A DNA stretch of 64,000 nt. Source: Chitinophagales bacterium (lineage in GTDB: Bacteria > Bacteroidota > Bacteroidia > Chitinophagales > UBA2359). Below, piece by piece: positions 36,099-45,136 of the stretch; the first letter of the stretch is position 1, and every line of letters begins with the position of its first letter. The translations under genes were made by a program, and so were the position numbers. The stretch covers positions 75,034 through 139,033 of the forward strand of contig JACJXU010000008.1 in NCBI GenBank assembly GCA_020636475.1, read 5' to 3'. The notes beneath the pieces were generated by a model. That model was not told the DNA's origin, did no database searches, and saw only the letters and a program-made list of their open reading frames with translations.

Positions 36099-36134
36099 TG
36101 TCTTAAAATATTTAAAAAATTTATGTTTAAAGTT

Positions 36135-36142
36135 CAAAATTA
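36135..36142 (-). promoter_or_regulatory. -7 element (TAATTTTG on the minus strand) before grpE
   Basis: Matches TAnnTTTG, about 37 nt before the chosen grpE start. This supports the ATG at 36098, because the longer reading would place the start codon upstream of the promoter. Confidence 0.4.
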
Positions 36143-36271
36143 GCTGCAAAAATGACAAAAAATTACGGTTTCTTATGCAAATAAGATAGTATTGGAAGTG
36201 TACAAATTTATTGCCATATCGAAAAAAATGACATTATGGCAGAGTTTAAGCAAAATTAAATGACAAAATGT

Positions 36272-36673
36272 TTAGGAAGGAAGCGGGCAGCTACAAGTTT
36301 TTTGGGAAACTTTGTGATTATTCCACAGTGCATACGCGCAAAAAAGTGCCGCGACCAAGGCTACGAGGTGTAAGTGAAAGTATTGGGCAATTACGAGAAA
36401 AATAGTGCCTATTGAAAACCAAATTAATGGCGATTTTTGCTGGTGCTGGCGAAACGAACGAACAAGCACTACCAAGCCTATGCCTAAACCAAAGGCTAAA
36501 AAAAGCAGGTCGGTGAGCGAAAACCCGCTACTATGTATTCCATTGCCGATAGACAAAAGTGCCAACAGTGGACTAACTGCACAATGTATGGCACAGCCCA
36601 AAGGTAACAAAGCACCTAAACGGCTTTGCAACGACCACTTTGAGGATTTGGGAGATGTTTCTTTTTGCAACAT
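36272..36673 (-). CDS. MerC-like membrane protein
   Basis: A 133-residue protein with four hydrophobic segments (about 18-40, 46-65, 75-92 and 94-112). LGCAIHCAVSPLLALL near residue 25 has the Cys-x3-Cys pattern of MerC, where a Cys pair binds mercuric or similar ions, and a second Cys pair occurs near the C-terminus (TCSCPL). No mercury reductase or MerR regulator is nearby. The role is thus more likely a general metal transporter or unknown. Confidence 0.75.
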   Translation of the reverse strand: MLQKETSPKSSKWSLQSRLGALLPLGCAIHCAVSPLLALLSIGNGIHSSGFSLTDLLFLAFGLGIGLVVLVRSFRQHQQKSPLIWFSIGTIFLVIAQYFHLHLVALVAALFCAYALWNNHKVSQKTCSCPLPS

Positions 36674-36707
36674 TATTGCAAATATAAAACATTTTGCGCA
36701 AAAAAGT

Positions 36708-38054
36708 TTATTCTAAGGCTAAATTATTTTCAGAAACTTGTCGGTAAAGCCTGTATTTTTCCAATAAAACGAACCAAAAAAAGACAAAAAAGGGTAGGCA
36801 CGGAATTTTGTAGCGCACCAATGCACCGAAATTGTAGGAGGTGAAGCCTACGGCAAAACCCAGAAATAAAATATACAAAAGACTGGCTTGCAAAAAAGCA
36901 TCTTCCTTTACAAAGCGAAAACACCGCACAACACCTACTTTAAACAAAGTATAAAGGCTCAACAACAGAAAAATAATACTCTCGAAAGACGAAAAAAGCA
37001 TTACAATACTAGTACACTCCCAAACATACGGACGATAGTAGGTAACATTTACCGAAGCCGGCATTTTCGACAAAACACCCCAAAGTGTGTAGTCTATTTC
37101 GCCGAAAGTATAGCCGCTACCTACAGTTCCTTGCTCTGCCAGTGCACCATGAAATGTTTGATAGCCAATGGCATTTTGAATAACAAAAGCCAAGAAAGTG
37201 TTGAAATTTTTGAGGATATAATTGCCAAAGAGATAGACAAAGCCCAAAATGCCCACAAATAAAAAGAAAGTAGCAATTTTTAAAAAATTAGGGTCTCTTT
37301 TCCAGTGGCGATATACCAAAACGCCTTTCCACCAAAAAAGTGCCGTAAGCAGTGGAATGATAACATAAAATTTTACCACTAATACAATATACGAACACAG
37401 AACTACGGCAAAAAGCCACAAAAAATTTCTGTTTTTCAGGATAAAAAACTGATAAAATCCGTAAGTAATCCAACCCAGCGATGCCATAATAATAGTGTCT
37501 TTCATAATTCCGCCGCCCCAAAATACCGCCGAAGGAACAGCAAAAACCGACAGAAAAGCCCATTTTTCTATGCTTGGATACAAACCACTAAACACCAAAA
37601 ACAACAGCCAACCGCCCGTAAACGACAAAAAGCCAAACAGCAACGAGCAAGCGTAAAAATTTCCAAAGGAAAATATACCCAAAATACTCGCAATCCGCAC
37701 CGTCATATACGTGTTTTTGTACGGATACATATTCATTTCGGAGGTGTATTCTATGGTGTGCATATTTCTTTCGCCCGCATCTTGCAGCCATATTCCTACG
37801 GCTTGTTCGGGGTCTTCCCAAAACAAATCTACCAATACTTTGCTGCTGCGGGTGTAGCCAAAAGTGTCGCCAGCAGTGTAATAAAACTGATATACAAGCG
37901 TAAAGGCAATGGAGCCTAAAAGTTTTAAAAACAAACCCGCCATAAAATAGCGCGCTTTCGACGAGTTTTTGTAATAGGCTTGGCTGATAATGATGCCAAT
38001 TATCATTAAAATAAACCAATAACCTACCAATAATGCGAAATCGCTGAAACTCAT
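36708..38054 (-). CDS. Polytopic membrane protein, possible lipid-linked-sugar glycosyltransferase
   Basis: A 448-residue protein with about ten hydrophobic segments spread over the length. YTAGDTFGYTRSSK after the second helix carries acidic residues in the place where GT-C fold enzymes hold their catalytic Asp, and GGGIMKDTIIMASLGW follows later. The shape is that of GT-C or EpsG-like proteins in cell-surface polysaccharide work, but I cannot name a family. It stands alone between MerC-like and serS, divergent from serS. Confidence 0.65.
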   Translation of the reverse strand: MSFSDFALLVGYWFILMIIGIIISQAYYKNSSKARYFMAGLFLKLLGSIAFTLVYQFYYTAGDTFGYTRSSKVLVDLFWEDPEQAVGIWLQDAGERNMHTIEYTSEMNMYPYKNTYMTVRIASILGIFSFGNFYACSLLFGFLSFTGGWLLFLVFSGLYPSIEKWAFLSVFAVPSAVFWGGGIMKDTIIMASLGWITYGFYQFFILKNRNFLWLFAVVLCSYIVLVVKFYVIIPLLTALFWWKGVLVYRHWKRDPNFLKIATFFLFVGILGFVYLFGNYILKNFNTFLAFVIQNAIGYQTFHGALAEQGTVGSGYTFGEIDYTLWGVLSKMPASVNVTYYRPYVWECTSIVMLFSSFESIIFLLLSLYTLFKVGVVRCFRFVKEDAFLQASLLYILFLGFAVGFTSYNFGALVRYKIPCLPFFVFFWFVLLEKYRLYRQVSENNLALE

Positions 38055-38173
38055 GCCAAATTTGTCCGAAAATTTTTCAACCGAATAAGAAATATATGCC
38101 TTTTATCCAAAACTATGCTACTTTTGGTGCGGATATGCAAAGATAGGACACAAATTCGCGTCCACAATATTAT

Positions 38174-38202
38174 TTGTCATAGCAAAACTTACTTTATCTT
38201 TG
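38174..38202 (+). promoter_or_regulatory. Bacteroidota sigma-A type promoter of serS
   Basis: TTG at 38174-38176, an 18-nt spacer and TATCTTTG at 38195-38202 match the phylum consensus. The serS ATG is 37 nt downstream. Confidence 0.68.
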
Positions 38203-38238
38203 TACCCATAAGTATTAATAAAAAATTTTTGAACCAAA

Positions 38239-39513
38239 ATGCTCGAAATTTACCAACTGCGCGAAAATGCCGACTTTGTTAAAGAACGCCTGCAATTTCG
38301 CAACTTTTCCGATATAAATTTAGTAAATACTATTTTGCAATTAGACGAAACGCGCCGCAAAGTGCAGTTCGATTTAGATAATACGCTCAGTGAATCCAAT
38401 AAATTGTCTAAAGAAATTGGCGATTTGTTTAAGTCCGGCAAGCGAGACGAGGCGGAAGCATTGCGCCAGCAAACTACCGACCTAAAAGAGCAAAGCCAAC
38501 AACTAAAAGAAAAGCAAAACACCCTCGAAACGGAAATTCACGATTTGTTGGTACAACTGCCCAATTTGCCGCATCAGCAAGTTGCCAAAGGCACTTCGCC
38601 CAACGACAATGTAGAAGTGCGCCGCAGTGGCGAAATTCCTCAACTTCCCGAAAACGCTTTGGAACATTGGGATATTTTGGTGCAAAAAAATTTGGTGAGC
38701 CTCGAACTTGGCAATAAAATTACAGGGGCGGGATTTCCGGTTTTTATAGGAAAAGGAGCGCGTTTACAACGTGCTTTGGTAGCTTTCTTTTTAGCGCAAG
38801 CTACGGAAAATGGCTATGAAGAAGTAATTCCGCCTTTTATGGTAAATGCCGCTACCGCTTATGGAACAGGACAATTGCCCGACAAAGAAGGACAAATGTA
38901 TCATGCCACATTCGACGATTTTTACCTTATTCCCACTGCCGAAGTGCCTGTAACGAATATTTACCGCGACCATATTTTTAATGAAAACGATTTGCCTGTA
39001 AAAATGACGGCACATTCGCCTTGTTTTCGCCGCGAAGCTGGCTCTTATGGCAAAGATGTACGCGGACTCAATCGTGTACATCAGTTTGAAAAAGTAGAGA
39101 TTGTGCATTTTGAATTGCCCGAAAAATCGTACGAAACCTTAGAAAAAATGGTCGATTATGTCGCGAGTTTGTTGGATAAATTGGTACTTCCGTATCGTGT
39201 ATTGCGCTTGTGTAGCGGCGATATGGGTTTCACTTCGGCAATGACCTACGATTTTGAGGTGTTTTCGGCGGCGCAAAAAAAATGGTTGGAGGTGAGTTCT
39301 GTATCTAATTTTGAAACTTTCCAAAGCAATCGTATGAAAATTCGCTATCGTGATGAAGAAAGCGGAAAAACGCGTTTAGTTCATACGCTTAACGGTAGTG
39401 CCTTGGCATTGCCGCGTATTTATGCAGCCATTTTGGAAAACTACCAACAGGCAGATGGCAGTATTGTTGTGCCAAAAGTGTTGCAACCTTATACGGGTTT
39501 TGAGGTGATATAG
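38239..39513 (+). CDS. serS: Seryl-tRNA synthetase
   Basis: A class II synthetase of 424 residues that charges tRNA-Ser. The N-terminal coiled coil (about 25-105) that clamps the long variable arm of tRNA-Ser is clear. Motif 2 (CFRREAGSYGKDVRGLNRVHQFEKVE) and motif 3 (LNGSALALPRIYAAILENYQ) are intact. Its own promoter is at 38174-38202. It is isolated on its strand. Confidence 0.96.
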   Translation: MLEIYQLRENADFVKERLQFRNFSDINLVNTILQLDETRRKVQFDLDNTLSESNKLSKEIGDLFKSGKRDEAEALRQQTTDLKEQSQQLKEKQNTLETEIHDLLVQLPNLPHQQVAKGTSPNDNVEVRRSGEIPQLPENALEHWDILVQKNLVSLELGNKITGAGFPVFIGKGARLQRALVAFFLAQATENGYEEVIPPFMVNAATAYGTGQLPDKEGQMYHATFDDFYLIPTAEVPVTNIYRDHIFNENDLPVKMTAHSPCFRREAGSYGKDVRGLNRVHQFEKVEIVHFELPEKSYETLEKMVDYVASLLDKLVLPYRVLRLCSGDMGFTSAMTYDFEVFSAAQKKWLEVSSVSNFETFQSNRMKIRYRDEESGKTRLVHTLNGSALALPRIYAAILENYQQADGSIVVPKVLQPYTGFEVI

Positions 39514-39538
39514 GGGAAAATGCAGAAAATTTTGAAAT

Positions 39539-40924
39539 TTAATCTTGCAACTGTTTTAATACGGTTGTATAAATTTCTTTGGTATCATTTTTTTGCATGT
39601 AGTCTTTTAAACTTTGTATCACAAATTTTCGGTTTCTGTAACAAGTGAGTTTATGTTGTATTCGCTTAGTTATGTCTCCCCAATCGTAATTTAGGTAAGG
39701 AATAATTCTTGTAATTACTTTTTCACCTTTATAATTTAAATAGCAGATAATGCTTGCTTGTTGTAGCGTAGTATCATCACTTTTTAGAAAATTTTGTAAA
39801 ACTTTATCTAATTCATTGGGTAAATCCACAGATGCGTAAGTATCACTAATCCAAGCAAGGTAAATAAATCTATCTTTTCCGGTACTATTTTTCATTCTAT
39901 GTGACAAATAATAGATAGCAGTTGTGTCGCCATAGTCATACATTAAAACGTAAGCTGCTTCATCTTTTAAGCTACCTTCATTTGCAACATTGAAAATGTT
40001 TGAAACCCTTTCTTGCACTAAAGGAGCCATTCTTTCATCCCAACAATTTGAACTATGCTCTAAAACGTCCAATACAATTTGCTCATTTTTACTGTTGAGT
40101 AGTTCGTAAAATACTGTAGGATAGAACTTAGTCCCCATATGGCTGTTTATTAGATTAATTAAAAAAAGCGAATTATCATCATTACGCTCAATAATCGTCA
40201 GATAATCACTCAAAAAGCCATCTTTTTCATTTTCAACTTCATTTTTTATCACGCTAAAAGCAAATTGCTTAAATTCAAAGTTTATTTTTCCTGTTTGTAA
40301 TGCGTGTAGTACAGTTTTGTGTACTTCTTTTTGGTATTGTTCGTTTTTTCCGGTTACTAAATATTTTAATAATAAGCTTCGCAATGGGAAAGTGTGTTGT
40401 TGACTATTTTCTGAAAAGCAAATTTGTTTTTTATCTACGAGAAAAGGTCTAATGCGAAAATCTTGAAAATATGTTTCTTCCACCTTATAGTTGTTTACTT
40501 CATATCCTAAAACTAAGGTTTGTATTAGTGTACGCCAATAGTCTATTTTTTGGTTATGTGCGTTGATTTTTTCTAAGGCAATTAGCGCATCGTATTTATA
40601 CGGAAGAATATTTGTTGCTATTTCTGCAAGTTTTGTTTCATCGGTTTCTGTTTGTAATGCTTGTATTAGTTCATACAATTTTGTGTTGAACAGCGAATCG
40701 TACTTCGTTAAAAAGGCTAAATTGATTAGCGAATCAGTAATTTGGGGATTTTCTACAAGCAGGCTGTCAATAAAAGTAATAGTGCCATTTTGGATATTTT
40801 TGTAGAAAGCATTTTTTGCTTGTAATGATTCAAGGGATTCTGAAGGAATTAATATTTGTTGCGCCTTAGCATAAATAATGGAAACTATCCCAATTAGTAT
40901 AAAAAAGAAAATTTCTTTTCTCAT
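39539..40924 (-). CDS. Long exported protein of unknown function, HEAT-like
   Basis: A 461-residue protein with a signal peptide (about 1-20, ending YAKAQ). The body is helix-rich with many Leu/Ile/Asn, suggesting a repeat solenoid of HEAT type (for example EQIVLDVLEHSSN and VERVSNIFNVANEG-like segments), but the repeats are irregular. No catalytic motif is seen. ATG at 40924 starts the signal peptide; the frame is open upstream to 40951. Codon use is more AT-rich than in the flanking serS and ABC-F genes, suggesting an accessory gene. Function unknown. Confidence 0.68.
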   Translation of the reverse strand: MRKEIFFFILIGIVSIIYAKAQQILIPSESLESLQAKNAFYKNIQNGTITFIDSLLVENPQITDSLINLAFLTKYDSLFNTKLYELIQALQTETDETKLAEIATNILPYKYDALIALEKINAHNQKIDYWRTLIQTLVLGYEVNNYKVEETYFQDFRIRPFLVDKKQICFSENSQQHTFPLRSLLLKYLVTGKNEQYQKEVHKTVLHALQTGKINFEFKQFAFSVIKNEVENEKDGFLSDYLTIIERNDDNSLFLINLINSHMGTKFYPTVFYELLNSKNEQIVLDVLEHSSNCWDERMAPLVQERVSNIFNVANEGSLKDEAAYVLMYDYGDTTAIYYLSHRMKNSTGKDRFIYLAWISDTYASVDLPNELDKVLQNFLKSDDTTLQQASIICYLNYKGEKVITRIIPYLNYDWGDITKRIQHKLTCYRNRKFVIQSLKDYMQKNDTKEIYTTVLKQLQD

Positions 40925-41020
40925 AAAGTTATCTGTTTTTACTGGTGCCAAATTATGGCTACAACAATAAACAATACGCAGGAAACTACTTTCATGTTAT
41001 TGTCATTTTCGTTCTTTTTC

Positions 41021-42913
41021 CTACAAATACTCACTCAACTCCAACCACCGGCTTTCTTTTTCATCAATAAGGCGCACCACTTCGGCAATGCGGTTTCCCC
41101 ATTCCATAAGTTGTTGGCTGTCGGCTTCGGGGTTTTGGAGTAACTCGGAAAGTTGTTCCTTTTCATGTTCCAATGCCGGAAGATCTTTTTCTATTTGCTG
41201 AAACTCCTGCTGCTCTTTGTAGCTGAGTTTTTGTTTGCTGCGTTGTGTTTTTTCTACATTGGGCGTGGGTTTTTCCACCGTTTGGGTGTTTTTCGCTTGT
41301 GCGGCAGCTTCGGCTTCTTCGTCCAAAGCATTGCGATAGTCGGTGTAGTTGCCGGGAAAATCGCGTACGTGGGCATTCCCTTCAAAAACGAACAGGTGGT
41401 TCACCAATTTGTCCATAAAATAACGGTCGTGACTTATTACAACCAAACAGCCTTTAAAATCTGTCAAAAACTCCTCCAACAAATTGAGCGTGTCAATATC
41501 CAAATCGTTGGTTGGTTCGTCCAAAATCAAAAAATTCGGATTTTGCATCAAAACGGTAAGCAAGTGCAAGCGGCGTTTTTCGCCACCCGAAAGTTTGTGT
41601 ACATACGCATAGTGCAAGGGCGTAGGAAACAAAAAATGATTGAGCAACTGCACCGCTGTAAGTTTGTGTCCTTTTTCGAGTTCAATATATTCGGCAATTT
41701 CGCGTATGGTTTCAATAACGCGCTTGTCTTCATCCAATTCGGCGTGTTGTTTAAAATAACCTATTTTCAAGGTTTCGCCCCACTTAATAGTACCGCTGTC
41801 TGCTTGTTCTAAGCCGGTAATAAGATTGATAAAAGTAGTTTTTCCTACGCCGTTTTTTCCGGCAATGCCCACGCGGTCAAAACGATTGAATTTGTAGGAA
41901 AAATTTTCTAAAATATTGGCACTTGGGTACTTTTTGTACACACTGTGCAATTCAATAATTTTGCTGCCTAAACGCGGAATGTTAATGCTGAACTGTACCT
42001 CTTGCTTTTGCAGATTTTGGGTAGCCACATCTTGCAAATCGTAGAAAGAACTAATGCGTGCTTTGGCTTTGGTGCCGCGCGCTTTGGGTTGGCGGCGCAT
42101 CCAGTCGAGTTCTTTGCGCATCAGGCGGCGCGCGCTGTCCACTTCGTTGCTTAGATTGTAGTCAAGTTCGGCGCGTTTTTCGAGATAATAGGCATAATTT
42201 CCTTTAAATTTATACAAATCGCCTTTGTGCAATTCTACAATTTCGTTGGTTACGGCATCTAAAAAATAACGGTCGTGCGTTACTAACAAAAGTGTGAGAT
42301 TGGGTTGCTGTAAGTATTTTTCCAACCACTCAATCATCAAAATGTCCAAATGGTTGGTGGGTTCGTCCAGAATCATCAAATCCGGCTCGTGTACCAACAG
42401 TGCCGCCAGTGCAACTCTTTTGCGCTGCCCTCCCGAAAGTTCGCCAATGCGCTGCTCGTGGAGCTGGTCGAGTTCCAATTTTGAAAGAATTTCCTTGATG
42501 CGGTTTTCGTAGTCCCAAGCGTTGAGGCTGTCAATTTGCGTCATCAGGCGGGTAATTTGTTCGTTGAGTTGTGGCTGCGGATTGATTTTTTGTTGTAAAA
42601 GACAATTTTCGTACTGGCGCAAAATACTTAGAATAGGATTGTCGCTTTGGTAAATAGCATCCCAAACAGAAAGTTGCGGCGCAAATTCCGGCTCTTGTGG
42701 CAAGTATCCAACGCGAATATTTGGATGAAGGCTACAACTGCCGCTATCGGGTGTGTCTATGCCGGCAACAATGCGCAAAAGCGAACTTTTGCCTGCACCA
42801 TTGCGAGCGATAAGGGCTACTTTTTGTCCTTTGTTGATGCTTAAACTTATGTTTTCAAAAAGAATTTTTTCGCCGTAGGCTTTGCTTAAATTTTCGGTGT
42901 AGAGATAATTCAT
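41021..42913 (-). CDS. ABC-F family ATPase, Uup-like
   Basis: A soluble protein of 630 residues with two ATPase domains and no membrane part. Walker A motifs ARNGAGKSS (about 36) and GKNGVGKTT (about 350), signatures LSGGQRKR and LSGGEKRR, Walker B LMILDEPTNHLD and FLILDEPTNDLD. The linker between them (about 235-310) is basic and helical. A C-terminal coiled coil (about 560-630) resembles Uup, which binds DNA or ribosomes. ABC-F proteins act on the ribosome E site. Antibiotic resistance is not implied. Confidence 0.92.
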   Translation of the reverse strand: MNYLYTENLSKAYGEKILFENISLSINKGQKVALIARNGAGKSSLLRIVAGIDTPDSGSCSLHPNIRVGYLPQEPEFAPQLSVWDAIYQSDNPILSILRQYENCLLQQKINPQPQLNEQITRLMTQIDSLNAWDYENRIKEILSKLELDQLHEQRIGELSGGQRKRVALAALLVHEPDLMILDEPTNHLDILMIEWLEKYLQQPNLTLLLVTHDRYFLDAVTNEIVELHKGDLYKFKGNYAYYLEKRAELDYNLSNEVDSARRLMRKELDWMRRQPKARGTKAKARISSFYDLQDVATQNLQKQEVQFSINIPRLGSKIIELHSVYKKYPSANILENFSYKFNRFDRVGIAGKNGVGKTTFINLITGLEQADSGTIKWGETLKIGYFKQHAELDEDKRVIETIREIAEYIELEKGHKLTAVQLLNHFLFPTPLHYAYVHKLSGGEKRRLHLLTVLMQNPNFLILDEPTNDLDIDTLNLLEEFLTDFKGCLVVISHDRYFMDKLVNHLFVFEGNAHVRDFPGNYTDYRNALDEEAEAAAQAKNTQTVEKPTPNVEKTQRSKQKLSYKEQQEFQQIEKDLPALEHEKEQLSELLQNPEADSQQLMEWGNRIAEVVRLIDEKESRWLELSEYL

Positions 42914-42919
42914 ATTGCT

Positions 42920-43489
42920 TTATTGCCAAAAAATGGTTTCGGTAGATTGCTCAATGCTACTGCCCGACTCATAGTGCATAATAAGTGTAAAAGTATGTTC
43001 GGTTTCGGCGGGTTTTTGGATAATGTAAAAATACACAGGCTGATAATCGAAAAGCCAACCGCTTGTTTGATAAGGTACGTTCAGTTCGTCAACCCATTGT
43101 TCGGGTGTGATAAAAGTATTGCTTATAGTAGAATAAATACGCACAATATCGTTGAGGCTTTGGTTGGCAGGGTAGTTGTTGAAGTCGTGGTCGCTTTTGA
43201 GTTTTATCCACGCCAAAGGTTCTTTAATACCATTTTCGCCGCGTTCGGGACACGAAAGGGCGTAGGCGGGTGTAGTAAAAGGATTTTCTATTTGCGTAAA
43301 ATATTTTACTTCGGGAATAAAATGTAATACTAAAGTATCGGTTTCAAAGCTATTGTTTTCCGAAGGAGAAAGTTTTGCATCAAGCACTTCTAAGGAATAA
43401 TCGCTTATTACCCAAAAAGTACTATCACAACAAGCAATAAGTCCTAAAACAAACAATACTACACTTATTTTTAAAGCAAAGAATTTCAC
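42920..43489 (-). CDS. Hypothetical lipoprotein
   Basis: A 189-residue protein with a signal ending in the lipobox LIACC (Cys20/21). The start is a GTG at 43489. The body has no recognised domain; it is rich in aromatics with a few conserved-looking turns. It lies 6 nt upstream of the ABC-F gene and 9 nt downstream of the RluB-like gene, so it belongs to a four-gene run scpB, RluB-like, this gene and ABC-F. Function unknown. Confidence 0.68.
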   Translation of the reverse strand: MKFFALKISVVLFVLGLIACCDSTFWVISDYSLEVLDAKLSPSENNSFETDTLVLHFIPEVKYFTQIENPFTTPAYALSCPERGENGIKEPLAWIKLKSDHDFNNYPANQSLNDIVRIYSTISNTFITPEQWVDELNVPYQTSGWLFDYQPVYFYIIQKPAETEHTFTLIMHYESGSSIEQSTETIFWQ

Positions 43490-43498
43490 GGCAGGGTA

Positions 43499-44470
43499 CT
43501 ATTTTATATTAAAATGCTTGAGGGAAATTACTTCTTGTGGACTTAAATATCGCCACTTGCCGCGGGCAATACCTTTTTTGGTGAGATTGGCATATACGGC
43601 GCGGTCGAGTTTTTCTACTTGGTAGTTTAAACTTTCAAAAATACGGCGAATAACACGATTCCAGCCAATGTGAATACGCACACCCACCATATTGGGTGTT
43701 CCGTTGAGTACATACTCTATTTCATCTACTTTGGCAATGCCTTCTTCTAATTGTACTCCTCTGCGTATTTGTTGCAAATCTTCGGGTTCGAGATTTCGGT
43801 TCAATTCTACAAAATAGAGTTTGCGCACTTCGTGGCGTGGGTGCATCAGCCGGTTTGCCAGTTCGCCATCATTGGTAATGATAATAAGTCCCGTAGTGTT
43901 TCTATCAAGTCGCCCTACCGGAAAAAGTCCTTCGGTATTTACACCGTTCAGGCACTCTAGCACAGTTTTTCTGCCGTTGGGGTCGTTGGTGGTACTCAAT
44001 ACATTTTTGGCTTTGTTGAGCAAAATATAGACTTTCTTGGTGGGTGTCAGCAATTTTCCATTAATGCTTATTTTATCCGAAGTGCGAACTTTAAAGCCCA
44101 TTTCGGTAATGGTTTTGCCGTTTACATTTACTTTGCCTTGTGCAATAAGTTCATCGGCTTTGCGGCGGGCACAAAATCCGGTGTTGGAAATGTATTTGTT
44201 GAGGCGAATTTCTTCGGTTTCGGCAGGCTTTTTTGTCGAAGCAGTTTGCTTTGCATCATCTTTTAAAAATTTGTCCTTTTTTTCTACTTCTTTTTGTTTG
44301 TAGTGTTCTTTGCGTTTTACACTAAAGCGCGATTCACCTTTTTCGTCTAAGTAAAAAGGCGTGGAAGATTTTTGTTCTTTTTTGGGTTGGGGTTTATTTG
44401 CCGAAGGCTTTTGCTTAGAAAGCTTTGGGTCGGCATTAGTCTTTTTCTTGCGAGGATTCGGCGTTTTCAT
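43499..44470 (-). CDS. RluB/RsuA-type pseudouridine synthase
   Basis: A 323-residue RNA-modifying enzyme. The N-terminal 90 residues are lysine-rich and disordered, an extension common in Bacteroidota RluB-like proteins. An S4 domain (about 90-145, RLNKYISNTGFCARRKADELIAQGKV) binds rRNA. The catalytic motif is GRLDRNTTGLIIITNDGELANRLMHP, where the Asp attacks uracil. It probably modifies 23S rRNA. It overlaps the end of scpB by 35 nt. Confidence 0.92.
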   Translation of the reverse strand: MKTPNPRKKKTNADPKLSKQKPSANKPQPKKEQKSSTPFYLDEKGESRFSVKRKEHYKQKEVEKKDKFLKDDAKQTASTKKPAETEEIRLNKYISNTGFCARRKADELIAQGKVNVNGKTITEMGFKVRTSDKISINGKLLTPTKKVYILLNKAKNVLSTTNDPNGRKTVLECLNGVNTEGLFPVGRLDRNTTGLIIITNDGELANRLMHPRHEVRKLYFVELNRNLEPEDLQQIRRGVQLEEGIAKVDEIEYVLNGTPNMVGVRIHIGWNRVIRRIFESLNYQVEKLDRAVYANLTKKGIARGKWRYLSPQEVISLKHFNIK

Positions 44471-45032
44471 CTATTAATCCGATTTCGTTTTTATCGGGAA
44501 GTATTTCTTTAAGTTGCGGCAGGTCGTTCATCGACTCTAAGCCAAAATAGTCCATAAATTGTTTGCTGGTGGCATAAAGCAAGGGTTTTCCGATGCTTTT
44601 GCTGCGTCCGGCGATGCTTATAAGTTCTTTTTCCAAAAGTTTTTGAATGGCATAATCACAGTTTACGCCCCGAATTTCTTCAATAATTACTTTAGTAATA
44701 GGTTGTTTGTAGGCAATAATAGAAAGCGTTTCGAGGGTGGCATTGGATAAACTTTTGCGCATTTTTTGGTTTAAATATACCGAAATAGCTTTGTGATATG
44801 CCGAATGGGTGAGAAACTGATAACCATTGCTCATTTTTACCAAATTAAAAGCAAAAGAGTTGGTTTGGAATTTTTGTTGAATGTTTGTCAAATGGCTTTC
44901 AATTTCTTCGAGGCTGAGGCTTATTTCGTTGGTTTTTTCCAAGGCAAGTTGCAGTTCTTGCACCGTTACCGACTCGGTGGCAGCGAAAATAATGGCTTCG
45001 AGACTAAGCTGTATTTCATTGGGTGCGGTCAT
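44436..45032 (-). CDS. scpB: Segregation and condensation protein B
   Basis: A 198-residue subunit of the SMC-ScpAB condensin complex, which helps chromosome segregation. Two winged-helix domains: IEAIIFAATESVTVQEL opens the first, and SLSNATLETLSIIAYKQPITKVIIEEIRGVN is the family signature of the second. ATG at 45032 was chosen over a TTG two codons upstream. Translationally overlapped with the RluB-like gene, a widely conserved pairing. scpA is not in the window. Confidence 0.93.
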   Translation of the reverse strand: MTAPNEIQLSLEAIIFAATESVTVQELQLALEKTNEISLSLEEIESHLTNIQQKFQTNSFAFNLVKMSNGYQFLTHSAYHKAISVYLNQKMRKSLSNATLETLSIIAYKQPITKVIIEEIRGVNCDYAIQKLLEKELISIAGRSKSIGKPLLYATSKQFMDYFGLESMNDLPQLKEILPDKNEIGLIDENAESSQEKD

Positions 45033-45136
45033 TGGCAAGGCTGATTTTGATTTGCAGGGAAATTTTTTTTACATGAAAGATGCAAAATTACATCAAAATT
45101 AGCATTTATATCAAAACGGCTCGAAAAGAGCGTACA

